A stretch of DNA of 44,648 bases. Origin: a bacterium (GTDB lineage: Bacteria > Cyanobacteriota > Sericytochromatia > S15B-MN24 > UBA4093). The notes under the pieces were generated by a model that was not told the DNA's origin, made no database searches, and saw only the letters and a program-made list of their open reading frames with translations. A program made the position numbers and the translations under genes. This document shows, piece after piece, positions 35,262 through 44,454 of the stretch. Location: NCBI GenBank assembly GCA_017744355.1, contig JAGIBK010000012.1:1-44648 (forward strand). Direction: 5' to 3'. How positions within the stretch are numbered: the stretch's first letter is position 1; each line of letters opens with the position of its first letter.

Positions 35262-36407
35262 TTACCTCCCCCTACGTCCTGACTGATCCAAGAAAGCCAA
35301 GATACCATGCTTGAAATTGGCAACCATTACATCAAGCGTCAATCGTGCAGCAGAAGCTTTGGCACCTTCCTTGAGACGAGCCCTAAGAGCTGGGTCATGC
35401 AAATATCTCACAACAGCATCCACATATTCCTGGAGAGAGAATGGTGTAACATCACCATTCACACCAGGAAGCAAATATTCGATCTCGGGACTATGCACGG
35501 GTATGTCTGTGGTAAAAACGGGGAGTGCAGCTACAAAAGCATCCAGGATAGCCAATCCCACCAATCCCGGGTTGAGTACGACATCGCTGACTCCAAAGTA
35601 AACAGCCTTTTCGAAGCCAAACTGGGATCCCACTATATGAATCCATTCATCAGACCCGACATAGTGCCGCAGATTATCTCGCTCAGGGCCATCCCCAACA
35701 ATAATCAGGTGAAAATTCGGAATTTGTTCACGTAATAAGCGCGCAGCATCGACCAAGAAATGTAACTTTTTATCTCCATATAGCGATCCACAGAACAAGC
35801 CAACAAGATCACCCGGTAAAATTCCTAGGCGAAGTCGCAGTGCCGAGCGATTTTCTTCGCTAATTGCAGACACTTCGGCTTCGAAGCTGCTGGTATCTAC
35901 TGAGTTCTGAACCACTGTGATCCGATCAGATGGAAAGCCATTACGTTTCAGATAATCTGCCGTTCCCTGAGTATAGGCAAACCACCATCCAACCATATTC
36001 AACGTTTGATGCTTAAGCCACTCTTCAAATCCCGACTTCCGGGCCTGGCGATTGTACCCATGCCCCCAGAAAGCAAGTGACTTGAGCCCAAGACGGGCCC
36101 CTAACAACAAAGGGTAGTTCACCAAATGCTTATTCGCATGTTCTACAATGACAACATCACTTCTAATAATCTCTTGGCACACATTTTGGATCAGCAGCTT
36201 GCCGTTGAATAGCCAGTAGTTCTTGACCGGCCGGGAAATCTGGTGGCTTAGCGTGGCGGAATCCCCTTTGGTCGCTTCCTCGATAGTCGGCTCCCCAAAA
36301 GCAACCGTCAATTCAATGTTATGCTCCGCTAACACCCGAGCCAAGGCCTCAAAAAAAGGCACGCGGTACTGCTTCATTGACCCTTGAATAATAAGAACTC
36401 TTGGCAT
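35262..36407 (-). CDS. GT4-like glycosyltransferase
   Basis: This is a predicted GT-B fold transferase for one sugar of the repeat unit. The N-terminal domain begins PRVLIIQGSMKQYRVPFFEALA. The C-terminal nucleotide-sugar domain shows GLFCGSLYGDKKLHFLVDAA, LIIVGDGPERDNLR and LNPGLVGLAILDAFVAALPVFTTD, where the family usually has a glutamate-rich EX7E motif; here only DAF remains in that position. Donor and acceptor are unknown. The 381-residue length is normal. The ATG at 36407 has only a weak ribosome site. Gaps to both neighbours are five bases, so it is part of one transcript. Confidence 0.82.
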   Translation of the reverse strand: MPRVLIIQGSMKQYRVPFFEALARVLAEHNIELTVAFGEPTIEEATKGDSATLSHQISRPVKNYWLFNGKLLIQNVCQEIIRSDVVIVEHANKHLVNYPLLLGARLGLKSLAFWGHGYNRQARKSGFEEWLKHQTLNMVGWWFAYTQGTADYLKRNGFPSDRITVVQNSVDTSSFEAEVSAISEENRSALRLRLGILPGDLVGLFCGSLYGDKKLHFLVDAARLLREQIPNFHLIIVGDGPERDNLRHYVGSDEWIHIVGSQFGFEKAVYFGVSDVVLNPGLVGLAILDAFVAALPVFTTDIPVHSPEIEYLLPGVNGDVTPFSLQEYVDAVVRYLHDPALRARLKEGAKASAARLTLDVMVANFKHGILAFLDQSGRRGR

Positions 36408-36412
36408 TTGCT

Positions 36413-37642
36413 TTACTCGGATCGCTCGTGAGCGGTACCGCTAGGCTCTCCCGTACAACCCTTTTCTTGAGCGCTGGCGGTAATAGCTTCTCGGTAAATC
36501 ATCATAAGCCGATTATAATTTACATCCTCTGAGAATTGGCGCTCGAACATGTCCCGGGCTTGTTGTCCCATGGCATCTCGGAAAGGTCCATTCTGAGCCA
36601 GGCGACGTACTTCGGTCGCTAAGCCCGTAGGGTCGCCTGGTGCAAATAACAAACCCGTGGTTCCTGAACCCACCAACTCCCTCAAAGATCCAATATCGCT
36701 AGCAATGATCGGCAGCCCTGAACTATAGGCTTCCACGAGGGTTGCAGGGAAGTTTTCATAGACGAGCGACGGCAAAAGGAGCATCTTAGCACCCCTCATC
36801 AAACGTGCGATTTCTTCCTTCGGCTGTCGCCCCAACCACTCGATGCTCGGCCTTCGCTCCACTGCTTCAGCGACCAAGGCTGCCTCAGGACCATCCCCTA
36901 CGATCTTGAGCGGTGGGAGTCCATCATGCTCTTGCCAAGCTTGAAGTAAGGTTGTCACTCCCTTCTCGGCGGAAAGCCTTCCAACATAAAGGGCATATTC
37001 CCCACCGGTCCCCACACCGTAGTCGGGATGGATGGTATTCGGCTTTACCCAAATCTTGTCGGCAGGAAGGCCGCCCTCAACGAACTTAGATCGGGCAAAC
37101 TCAGATAATGCAATATACCTATCAATAACACGATCCCACGTGCCCAACATTCGGTGAATTGCGGTTGTAGTTACGGCAGCAAGGCTCGCGGCATGGCTTC
37201 CGCGATAGCAGGCGCGCAGCACGCCTTCAAGGGGCAATGCCTTGCCCAGACATGATTCACAAATCGCCCCTTCCCTGAAGAACATGGCATTCACGCATAA
37301 TAGGCGGTAGTTGTGAAGAGTCTGAACAACGGCAACACCCTCTTCTCTTGCCGCATAATAGCCAGCAGGCGAAACTAATGGAAACGTGTTATGAAAGTGA
37401 ACCACCTGAGGACGCAGTGACTGGATACGTTGTCGTAGTTCGTAATACACAGTCGAGTTCCAAACGGTCTGTTGCATCATTTGGAGTGGAGAAAAGGTTG
37501 AGATGCGGTCATTGTGCATGATGTATTCAGAAACCTGCAGACCCCGCTGCCGAAGCATTTCCGCTTCGGTTGCAAAGACCCTATCTTCGCCCCCTGGCAT
37601 CTGATAGAAATTGTGGACGAGAAGCACTCGCTCAATTGACAT
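36413..37642 (-). CDS. GT4 glycosyltransferase
   Basis: This is a GT-B fold glycosyltransferase. Its N-terminal domain has VLLVHNFYQMPGGEDRVF and a cysteine cluster (LLCVNAMFFREGAICESCLGKA) common in one GT4 subgroup. The C-terminal domain has ALYVGRLSAEKGV, LKIVGDGPEAAL and the EX7E-like PSLVYENFPATLVEAYSSGLPIIASD with its two glutamates. The 409-residue length is usual. No ribosome site is visible before the ATG at 37642. A stretch of about 560 bases without genes precedes it, so it may have its own promoter; TGCTATAAA on the minus strand at 37735-37743 is a candidate extended -10. Confidence 0.88.
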   Translation of the reverse strand: MSIERVLLVHNFYQMPGGEDRVFATEAEMLRQRGLQVSEYIMHNDRISTFSPLQMMQQTVWNSTVYYELRQRIQSLRPQVVHFHNTFPLVSPAGYYAAREEGVAVVQTLHNYRLLCVNAMFFREGAICESCLGKALPLEGVLRACYRGSHAASLAAVTTTAIHRMLGTWDRVIDRYIALSEFARSKFVEGGLPADKIWVKPNTIHPDYGVGTGGEYALYVGRLSAEKGVTTLLQAWQEHDGLPPLKIVGDGPEAALVAEAVERRPSIEWLGRQPKEEIARLMRGAKMLLLPSLVYENFPATLVEAYSSGLPIIASDIGSLRELVGSGTTGLLFAPGDPTGLATEVRRLAQNGPFRDAMGQQARDMFERQFSEDVNYNRLMMIYREAITASAQEKGCTGEPSGTAHERSE

Positions 37643-38200
37643 AGGGAACAGCTTTCAACATACGCTCTGTCGCAAAATTTTTGTTAAGCATCATCTTCCG
37701 ACTCCCTGGAACCCGATTTATACATTTAAGAGTTTTTATAGCATTGCGCAACGCATAATTGATCGACCTGGCGATTTCCTTGAGCGAATCTAATAAGCAC
37801 ACCCTACTATCGATTTCACCTATTACAAATTCCAAGATCGCTTTATTTTACAGACTTCGCAACACTTACTAGATCGTTGCCATAACCCCGTTTATCGTCA
37901 ACTCCCACTTATCGATCAAGGTCGAAAATATGAAAAGTTCTGCCTAGGCATGCGATTCTGTAACATAGGTATTGAAAAAATTTCCGATCAAATGCAATCT
38001 CATATAAGAAAACTGTTCAATCTGCACGAACTCCGCGTATGAGGAGTCACCCCTTGCTATTTAGATTAACCGTTCCAAGTACGGTACTCATTCCGCTGCG
38101 ATCTGTCGATCCATGGCAAGAACCATCATCCTATAGAATGCGTGGCTAATCATTTCGACCTGCACGCAGAATCAATTTTCATCCTAACCATCCTCGTTGG
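37643..38200. other. AT-rich gap without a recognisable gene
   Basis: No open frame here shows family resemblance or a ribosome site. A minus-strand frame of 67 codons (37632-37835) starts with TTG and looks non-coding. A possible extended -10 (TGCTATAAA) is on the minus strand at 37735-37743. A seven-base stem CTAACCA/TGGTTAG followed by six T (about 38186-38207, plus strand) points away from every nearby gene. The stretch may be debris of a lost gene within the polysaccharide locus. Confidence 0.5.
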
Positions 38201-39523
38201 TTAGTTTTTTGCATAAGTATTGCCATAAACTAGACTTGCATATGCTACTTGGATCAACATACAGCCAATCATGATAGCTTGTGGAACTTCCCAGTAATTC
38301 TCCTGAACTCCCAGAAAGCAAAGGAATAAAATGCTCGCGGTGATAGTAAAAGCCAAGTGTCGATTGATATCGGCACGGGCTTTCACGCGCCAGAGGATCG
38401 CCCATATCAAACCCATCACCCCAAGAGCGAGTGGAACTCCAAATTCTGAAAACAGTGTGAGCCATGAGCAAAATGGTTGCTGGGTCGAGCCAAACCACTT
38501 GTTTTGTCCCATGAGCCACAAATCCCACAGATAGCGCTCAAAAGCAGGTGACATCCCCTTGGGCAGCAGTGGCACCTGCTTGGGCGATAACGGTCCGCCA
38601 AAGAAGTAACCAGTTCCAATCAAACTTGCTCTGCTGGAGTACTGCCCTGGTCCCAAGCCAATCAAGGGGGCCAACGGATACTCTGACGGGAGGTCAAACA
38701 CCGTACGAATGATGGCCAAGGTTCTAGGATACTCTCCAGTGAACATGGCCTGGTACGTCCCACTAATTAGTCCCAGGTTTTTGCTCAGGGCAGAAACAGC
38801 CACCAAGGGGATCACGGCCAGGCATGCAAGCACCACAGCATTTCCAAGACGTAACTGCAACTTGGGGCGGACAAGGAATAATGCCAGAACAAGCGCTACA
38901 AAGCCCATAACGATCACATGGACCACCGACGAGAGAACGAGCGCGAGGGCACCAACCAATACCGGCAATAGGTGCTTCCGCCTTCTAAGCAAGTCCGGCA
39001 ATAGAATAAGCAGCATGCAGGTCATATTGGTGGCGAACATGGGATTCGAAAAGGCCAGATCCGGCGCTACTCCTATATGGATCGTGCCGGTTACGAAATC
39101 ACCGTTGGCCTGATCAAGGCTCCCTGTATGCATGAAGCCATAACCGGCCTGGACAATGCCAACCAAACCCTCGATCAGGGTCACTCGCGCCACGAAGGCC
39201 ACCATAGACTCCAATAGCGTGGGATGGGCCAATCGCTTCACTGGGATCGCTATCAGGAACCAGGCCGCGCTGAAGGTAACAATTGAAAGCAAGGCACTAT
39301 GGAGGACAAAGTCACCTTGGAAGAAATAACGAGCACCTATCAGGATCAAGAAGATCGTGAGCCCCACCACCGCGTTCCGGAGCGCAATGCCACTGCGAGT
39401 AGCCAGGATGAAGTACCCTAATGCGAGAAGCGGAATCACGTAGGCGATCGCCTTAAGTGGAGACCAGCAAAGCACTACAGTCACCATAAAGGCTCGCAGG
39501 TAAGCTCGCTGGTACACGTTCAT
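38201..39523 (-). CDS. Wzy-like O-antigen polymerase / ligase-type membrane protein
   Basis: The 440-residue protein has about 11-12 hydrophobic segments and a large hydrophilic loop near residues 270-350 (ending PAFERYLWDLWLMGQNKWFG). This is the layout of Wzy polymerases and O-antigen ligases, which join lipid-linked repeat units at the periplasmic face of the inner membrane. Sequence similarity in this class is always poor, so the call rests on topology and context: a flippase and a chain-length protein are in the same locus. The ATG overlaps the stop of the preceding glycosyltransferase gene by one base (TAATG). Confidence 0.78.
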   Translation of the reverse strand: MNVYQRAYLRAFMVTVVLCWSPLKAIAYVIPLLALGYFILATRSGIALRNAVVGLTIFLILIGARYFFQGDFVLHSALLSIVTFSAAWFLIAIPVKRLAHPTLLESMVAFVARVTLIEGLVGIVQAGYGFMHTGSLDQANGDFVTGTIHIGVAPDLAFSNPMFATNMTCMLLILLPDLLRRRKHLLPVLVGALALVLSSVVHVIVMGFVALVLALFLVRPKLQLRLGNAVVLACLAVIPLVAVSALSKNLGLISGTYQAMFTGEYPRTLAIIRTVFDLPSEYPLAPLIGLGPGQYSSRASLIGTGYFFGGPLSPKQVPLLPKGMSPAFERYLWDLWLMGQNKWFGSTQQPFCSWLTLFSEFGVPLALGVMGLIWAILWRVKARADINRHLAFTITASILFLCFLGVQENYWEVPQAIMIGCMLIQVAYASLVYGNTYAKN

Positions 39524-40692
39524 TAAGGCTGCCTCAGGGTGCGGTAAAGCGGTATCAAGTACTGGGAAACAATTACGGCCCAGTCGTTACAAGCGGCCAC
39601 ACGATCCGCATGCTCTCGAATACTGGCAAAACTGGCAGGCTCCCCATAGGCCGAGATTGCCCGACCGAGCGCATTGTGAACGTCTTCCACCGAATCTAGG
39701 CAAACGAAGCCATTTACACCATCCTGCACGTAGTCCAGAGAGGCAGGCGTGCACGTGGCTACCGGAATGAGATTGGCACAGGCGAGATACTCGATCAGCT
39801 TGGTGGGGGGTTGATACCTGTGACGAGTAGCAGTAGGCACCATCGAAACACCGATATCAGCGGCACAATAGTACGGAAAGACTTCATTGTAAGGAACACG
39901 TCCAGTGAATACTATGCGATCCAAAATACCAAGCCGCTCAGCTTGCGCCTTGAGATTCTCAAGAAAGGCCGTATTCTCATGCGCACCGACCACTATCAGT
40001 CGCACATCGTCATGAGTTCTCGTAAGCAACTCAAAAGCCTCAAGCAACACCGGTAGTCGGCGAGAGGGCGAGATTGAGCCTGCGTAAAGGATCACATTAT
40101 CAGAATCAGAGAGGCCCCACTTCTGGCGAATGCTGCTACGGATCTGCTCACGATTAGGCGGATTAAGACGCTGAACACTAGCTCCCAGCGGAATAATCGT
40201 CACATCTCGAAACGACGGCCTAAGCGTCGATGCGATTTTCTCCGTTAATGCGACAACCTTATCATACGTCTGTGCCTCCAGCCATGTAATTCGCTCCTTC
40301 AAAACACTCAATGAACTGGATCTATGTTTTTTATTTTCTACATGAAGTGTACGAACATCTAAGATCCATCTCGTGGATCGATGACGGGATAGCAGTGGAA
40401 GTAGTCCACAACCTCTAAAATGGAAGACATGGACGATATCAGCACCAATATCATCAATGGCCTTAGCCATGGCATGCAAACGCGTAAGTAAACCTGGAAA
40501 ATCCTGCCGTGGCAAATGATGTAGCTCAATCGAGGCAAAAGACGCCTCCTGAATCCCCCATACATTGGATAGACCTAAGTAGGCCACCTGATACCCTTGT
40601 TCACTTAACAGTGTGGCGTATTCAAAGATATCGGAAAACTGCCCGAACTCATTGATGAAAACGAAAAGTATTTTCAAGGCCTGCCTGCTCAA
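39523..40692 (-). CDS. GT4-like glycosyltransferase
   Basis: This is a GT-B fold transferase of 389 residues. The N-terminal domain begins ILFVFINEFGQFSDIFEYATLLSEQGY in the usual beta-alpha pattern. The C-terminal domain has VILYAGSISPSRRLPVLLEA, VRLIVVGAHENT, RIVFTGRVPYNEVFPYYCAADIG and a donor-site PPTKLIEYLACANLIPVAT with one conserved glutamate. The substrate is unknown. The TTG at 40692 overlaps the preceding stop (TTGA), with CAGGA five bases upstream. Both ends overlap neighbours, so translation is coupled. Confidence 0.85.
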   Translation of the reverse strand: MSRQALKILFVFINEFGQFSDIFEYATLLSEQGYQVAYLGLSNVWGIQEASFASIELHHLPRQDFPGLLTRLHAMAKAIDDIGADIVHVFHFRGCGLLPLLSRHRSTRWILDVRTLHVENKKHRSSSLSVLKERITWLEAQTYDKVVALTEKIASTLRPSFRDVTIIPLGASVQRLNPPNREQIRSSIRQKWGLSDSDNVILYAGSISPSRRLPVLLEAFELLTRTHDDVRLIVVGAHENTAFLENLKAQAERLGILDRIVFTGRVPYNEVFPYYCAADIGVSMVPTATRHRYQPPTKLIEYLACANLIPVATCTPASLDYVQDGVNGFVCLDSVEDVHNALGRAISAYGEPASFASIREHADRVAACNDWAVIVSQYLIPLYRTLRQP

Positions 40693-41933
40693 CTATCCTG
40701 AATTAGCTTTTCCCAAAGTGAAATCCGGCTATCGACGAATGGCTCGAGGGTAAATCGCTGCAGAAAGCGATTGCGATTCTGTGTCCCAATAGCCTCAGCC
40801 AACCCAGGTTCGCGATGAATCAACTGCAATTTCTCATGAATTTCTTGGGCATTACGCGCATAAAGCGGATAATCCTCCCCCAGCGCTTCGAGATTGCCGC
40901 CAACTGGGGTAGCAATGATTGGTTTTTTCAGCGCCATCGCCTCGAGCAATGCCAGATCGAAGACCGCCACTTCGGTGCTTGTGACAACAGCCCAGCAGCG
41001 ACGCATCTTTTCAAGAAGATGGGTTCGATCGAGTTTTCCCTGGAAGAGTATGCGATTAGCAGCAGGGAGTTGATCTCGGAAGGCTATCAGTTCCGGTGTC
41101 AAGGCGGTATGAGCCCCAACATTGATAGCCTCCGAAGAATAATCATCTTCCAGCTCCGAAATAAAACGGGATGCGCCTTCGAGAAATAACTTTATCCCCT
41201 TTTCAGGCACATGCTGAGCTACATTAAAAATATTCCGCGAATCGATGTCTCCTTGGCCAACTTCCGAGTACGGATCGGGAATCGCATTATAGATAATCAC
41301 CGACTTGGAAAGAATTGGTTCTACTAAGGTCGGATGCGATTCCAAGAATAGTCGCTGAGCACCATGACTTGGGAAAATTAGGAGATCTGTTCCTTGGACT
41401 GTAGCGACTTCCATTTCCTTCATTCGAGCCGCAAAACGTGTTCGTTCAAAATGAGGGTTGGAAGCAAGAAATTCACGGGTGTACCCCCCCTTTGAATGCT
41501 CTTCGTGAACGAGCCTGAGATTTAATTCAGTCTTGTAACGATGCAACTGGTAAACTATTGGCAGACCGAATGCATGCACCACAGTTGGGCCTCCCACAGC
41601 GTTAGCACGTAGTGCCGAGCGCATGTGCCGCCGTCTCAGGCCCTGCGAAATCGCATGGGCTAAATTCAGCTGCAGGCTGTTAGGTCGCGCCTGCAAGAGA
41701 GCCCAGAAATTGGTATGTTGCAATCTAGACTGAACCACATCAGCAGCTTCGAAACTGGACTCAGTCAGGCATGATAGGGGAAAGACCTTCTTATCAATAA
41801 GAGCTCGGACACCCATTTCGTCTCTTCTTGGTGCCAGTAGACTAGAAGCCAGTAGCTTTGCAACTGCACCAGGACCGCCGGAGTTCGAACCAGGAATATT
41901 ACGAAGTCCTAAATAGATATTGCTCATTAGCAT
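40689..41933 (-). CDS. GT4-like glycosyltransferase
   Basis: This is a GT-B fold transferase of 414 residues. The N-terminal domain contains NIPGSNSGGPGAVAKLLASSL and the C-terminal domain has IFNVAQHVPEKGIKLFLEGA, ILFQGKLDRTHLLEKMRR and the donor-site FDLALLEAMALKKPIIATPVGG. I chose the ATG at 41933, which overlaps the UDP-galactopyranose mutase stop (TGATG) and has GAGG five bases upstream. A TTG at 41936 and an ATG at 41927 are alternatives. The product is likely one of the repeat-unit transferases; since it follows the mutase gene directly it might use UDP-galactofuranose, but that is only contextual. Confidence 0.84.
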   Translation of the reverse strand: MLMSNIYLGLRNIPGSNSGGPGAVAKLLASSLLAPRRDEMGVRALIDKKVFPLSCLTESSFEAADVVQSRLQHTNFWALLQARPNSLQLNLAHAISQGLRRRHMRSALRANAVGGPTVVHAFGLPIVYQLHRYKTELNLRLVHEEHSKGGYTREFLASNPHFERTRFAARMKEMEVATVQGTDLLIFPSHGAQRLFLESHPTLVEPILSKSVIIYNAIPDPYSEVGQGDIDSRNIFNVAQHVPEKGIKLFLEGASRFISELEDDYSSEAINVGAHTALTPELIAFRDQLPAANRILFQGKLDRTHLLEKMRRCWAVVTSTEVAVFDLALLEAMALKKPIIATPVGGNLEALGEDYPLYARNAQEIHEKLQLIHREPGLAEAIGTQNRNRFLQRFTLEPFVDSRISLWEKLIQDS

Positions 41934-43105
41934 CAAATCCTCATCTCAAGTTCGGTCGAAACTTGCGGATTCGCTGCCATCTTACGATTAGCGATACGCT
42001 GCTCGAATATAACCAAGGCTCTTGCAACCGCCTGATCCATGTTGTAGTACTTATAGTCTGCTAGACGCCCCAGAAAGATAACAGAATCCCCTAGTTGTTT
42101 GGCTTCTTCCAGGTAGCGCCGGTACATATCATGGTTCTCTGCCTTTGGAATTGGGTAGTAGGGATCGTTCTGGCCCTCAACGAATGCCTCGGGAAATTCT
42201 GTGGTCACCGAGGTTCCGTAGCATCGCTGACCGGTCATAGTCTTATACTCAGAAATACGGGTAAAGGCGTGCTCATTTGGGTAATTGATGGTGCCCACCG
42301 ATTGGAATGTCTCAATCTGATGATGTTCATGATGAAACCTCAGACTCCGGTATGGCAAACGACCGAAAGCATATCCGAAGTAATGATCCATTGGACCGGT
42401 AAAGATCATCCGATCATACTGCACTTCGCCTTCCAGTTCCTTGAAGTCGGCATTCAACAGCAACTTAATATTCTTGTGTGCTAACATCCTCTCAAACATG
42501 GCCGTGTATCCATGTTTCGGCATAGCCTGGTATACATCTTGGAAATATCGATCATCACGACTAACCGAAACAGGAACTCTACCTGTTACCCCAGACCCAA
42601 GCTCTTCAGGCCTAAATCCCCATTGCTTCTCTGTGTAACCCTTAAAAACATTCTCATAAATGAAGTCTGCCAGAAAAGTCAGCTCACCCCCTGCCTTTTC
42701 TCTGAGTTTAAGAATAGGTACCTTAGATCCAAATCCAAACTGCTCGACTAGTGCTCGTTCCAGTTTCTCTGCGAGGTGTGCAGGGAAGAGTGCCTCGATC
42801 GAGTTGAGGTTAAAGGGGATAGGAACCTGCTTCCCATGGATCATTCCAAGCACACGATGGTAGTACAGGTGCCAATCCGTAAATTGCGAGAGGTAATCCC
42901 ACACTACCTGAGAGTTAGTATGAAAAATATGGGGACCGTAACGGTGCACCAGGACGCCATGCTCATCGTAATGATCGTAAGAATTGCCTCCAATATGATT
43001 ACGCTTTTCAATGATCAGTACCGACTCATCCAACTGTGAGGCAATACGCTCCGCCATTACGCAGCCCGAGAACCCTGCTCCGACGATCAACCACTTTACT
43101 TTCAC
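41933..43105 (-). CDS. glf: UDP-galactopyranose mutase
   Basis: This FAD enzyme interconverts UDP-galactopyranose and UDP-galactofuranose in the cytoplasm. The N-terminal dinucleotide fold VGAGFSGCVMAERIA (residues about 8-22) is followed by the family motifs KRNHIGGNSYD and HRYGPHIFHT, then GYTEKQWG, RVPVSVSRDDRYFQD, and the C-terminal IFLGRLADYKYYNMDQAV. At 390 residues it is full length and all recognised motifs are intact. The GTG start at 43105 has GAGGAG nine bases upstream. Its presence is good evidence that the polysaccharide contains galactofuranose. Confidence 0.96.
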   Translation of the reverse strand: MKVKWLIVGAGFSGCVMAERIASQLDESVLIIEKRNHIGGNSYDHYDEHGVLVHRYGPHIFHTNSQVVWDYLSQFTDWHLYYHRVLGMIHGKQVPIPFNLNSIEALFPAHLAEKLERALVEQFGFGSKVPILKLREKAGGELTFLADFIYENVFKGYTEKQWGFRPEELGSGVTGRVPVSVSRDDRYFQDVYQAMPKHGYTAMFERMLAHKNIKLLLNADFKELEGEVQYDRMIFTGPMDHYFGYAFGRLPYRSLRFHHEHHQIETFQSVGTINYPNEHAFTRISEYKTMTGQRCYGTSVTTEFPEAFVEGQNDPYYPIPKAENHDMYRRYLEEAKQLGDSVIFLGRLADYKYYNMDQAVARALVIFEQRIANRKMAANPQVSTELEMRI

Positions 43106-43125
43106 CCTAGAAAACTCCTCTTAAC

Positions 43126-44442
43126 TTAGGACACCGGCAAGGTTTTTGGCTGCAATCTACGCAGAACGACGATCATGCAGGCAGTAACAAAAAACTCGGC
43201 AAGCACAACAGCAATAGCCATGCCGACCTGAGCGAACGCTGGGGCCAAAAAAGCCGCCAAACATAAATTCAACAGGCCAGCCGTTATGATAATGCTATTG
43301 AAAACTCGGTCCAATCCCAGAGGTAGCATCCACTGTATCCCAAGCACATTACTTAAAGCGATCAGCGGTGGAAGCAGCGCCAGGATTCTCAACACAGGTA
43401 CTGCCTCCTGGAATGTCGGACCCAAGAGTATTGACACTAGCCAGGGCGCACCAAAAAAAACTACCAAGCCCAGAAAAACTCCCCCTGCCCCCATCAGTCG
43501 AACGCTCAACTTGAACAATGCCTTTGCGTCATCCCGGGATTGGCCCGCAAGTCGGCTAAGACGTGGATAAAAAGCCTGTGAAATTGGCCCTAGCAAGCCA
43601 AAGAACGATTTACTGATCTTCTCCGCCCCCGCGTAAAATCCTACCTGGGTTGGAGTTGCAAATGTACCAAGAATAAATGTATTTCCAGCAGTATAAAGAC
43701 TGGAAGATGCCCGAAACAAGAACATCGTCCATCCCATCTGAAGTGTACGCATTATTCCTGCAGGCTTAGGTAAAGTTGGCGACACCACTCTATTAACCAT
43801 GATCCAAGCCACAATCTGTGTTAGCGCTGCTAGCGCTAATTGTACTAGTGCCGCTTTTGGCAGGTCTTCCGGCGAATGAACTAGTATCAACAGGGCAACG
43901 GCAGCTAAGACCTTGCCAGAGATGTCAACACCAGAAATCAGACGCATCTTTTCCATTCCCTGGAAAAACCAGGTGAAGTTCATAGCCTGCAGGATGCCGG
44001 TCATAACGCATGCCCACATGACAGTCGAATTTCCCTGAAATATGGGAATCATCCTAAATGCAAGCAATGCTACTCCAGCCGCAATCACTACAAGAAATAG
44101 TTTAGCGCCAATAATATTTCCAATAAGTTCTGCCAGTTCTGATTTTCGCTGATCGTTTCTTGCAACTTCCCTTGTGGCCGATAAGTCAAACCCATATTCA
44201 ACAAATAGCGCTAAATATGCCGCAAATCCCTGAGAAAATGCCAAAATCCCCCAAGACTCTGGCCCAAGAACCCGGGTCAAGTAGGGAATCGTTACCAACG
44301 GGATCAGGTATCGTGCGAAGTGAAGCCCGTATAGGGCTAGCATATTTTGAATGAGATTATGAACCTGTAGGCCCTGACGTCGAATACCTAGGTCAACGCT
44401 ACGAGCCCACTGAAACCATCGATTCAACATGGTGGCATCCAC
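43126..44442 (-). CDS. Wzx-type polysaccharide flippase
   Basis: This is a polytopic inner-membrane protein of the polysaccharide-transport (MOP) family, with about 12-14 hydrophobic segments over 438 residues. It should flip undecaprenyl-linked repeat units to the periplasm. Family features include LIPLVTIPYLTRVLGPESWGILAFSQ near the N-terminus, GMEKMRLIS after the fifth helix, and FYAGAEKISKSFFGLLGPISQAFYPRLS in the middle. The GTG at 44442 lacks a clear ribosome site and an ATG at 44430 is an alternative. The gene lies 20 bases before the mutase gene and 12 bases after the fucose-synthase gene. Confidence 0.88.
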   Translation of the reverse strand: MDATMLNRWFQWARSVDLGIRRQGLQVHNLIQNMLALYGLHFARYLIPLVTIPYLTRVLGPESWGILAFSQGFAAYLALFVEYGFDLSATREVARNDQRKSELAELIGNIIGAKLFLVVIAAGVALLAFRMIPIFQGNSTVMWACVMTGILQAMNFTWFFQGMEKMRLISGVDISGKVLAAVALLILVHSPEDLPKAALVQLALAALTQIVAWIMVNRVVSPTLPKPAGIMRTLQMGWTMFLFRASSSLYTAGNTFILGTFATPTQVGFYAGAEKISKSFFGLLGPISQAFYPRLSRLAGQSRDDAKALFKLSVRLMGAGGVFLGLVVFFGAPWLVSILLGPTFQEAVPVLRILALLPPLIALSNVLGIQWMLPLGLDRVFNSIIITAGLLNLCLAAFLAPAFAQVGMAIAVVLAEFFVTACMIVVLRRLQPKTLPVS

Positions 44443-44454
44443 CGCGAAGATTTT

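Noticed and set aside
37632..37835. A 67-codon minus-strand frame upstream of a glycosyltransferase gene
   Set aside because: It has a TTG start, no ribosome site, no recognisable family and an odd overlap with the next gene; it is probably chance or debris of a lost gene.
38186..38207. Hairpin CTAACCA/TGGTTAG followed by six T on the plus strand
   Set aside because: It looks like a terminator but no plus-strand gene precedes it, and its T-run is the end of the minus-strand polymerase gene, so function is unsupported.
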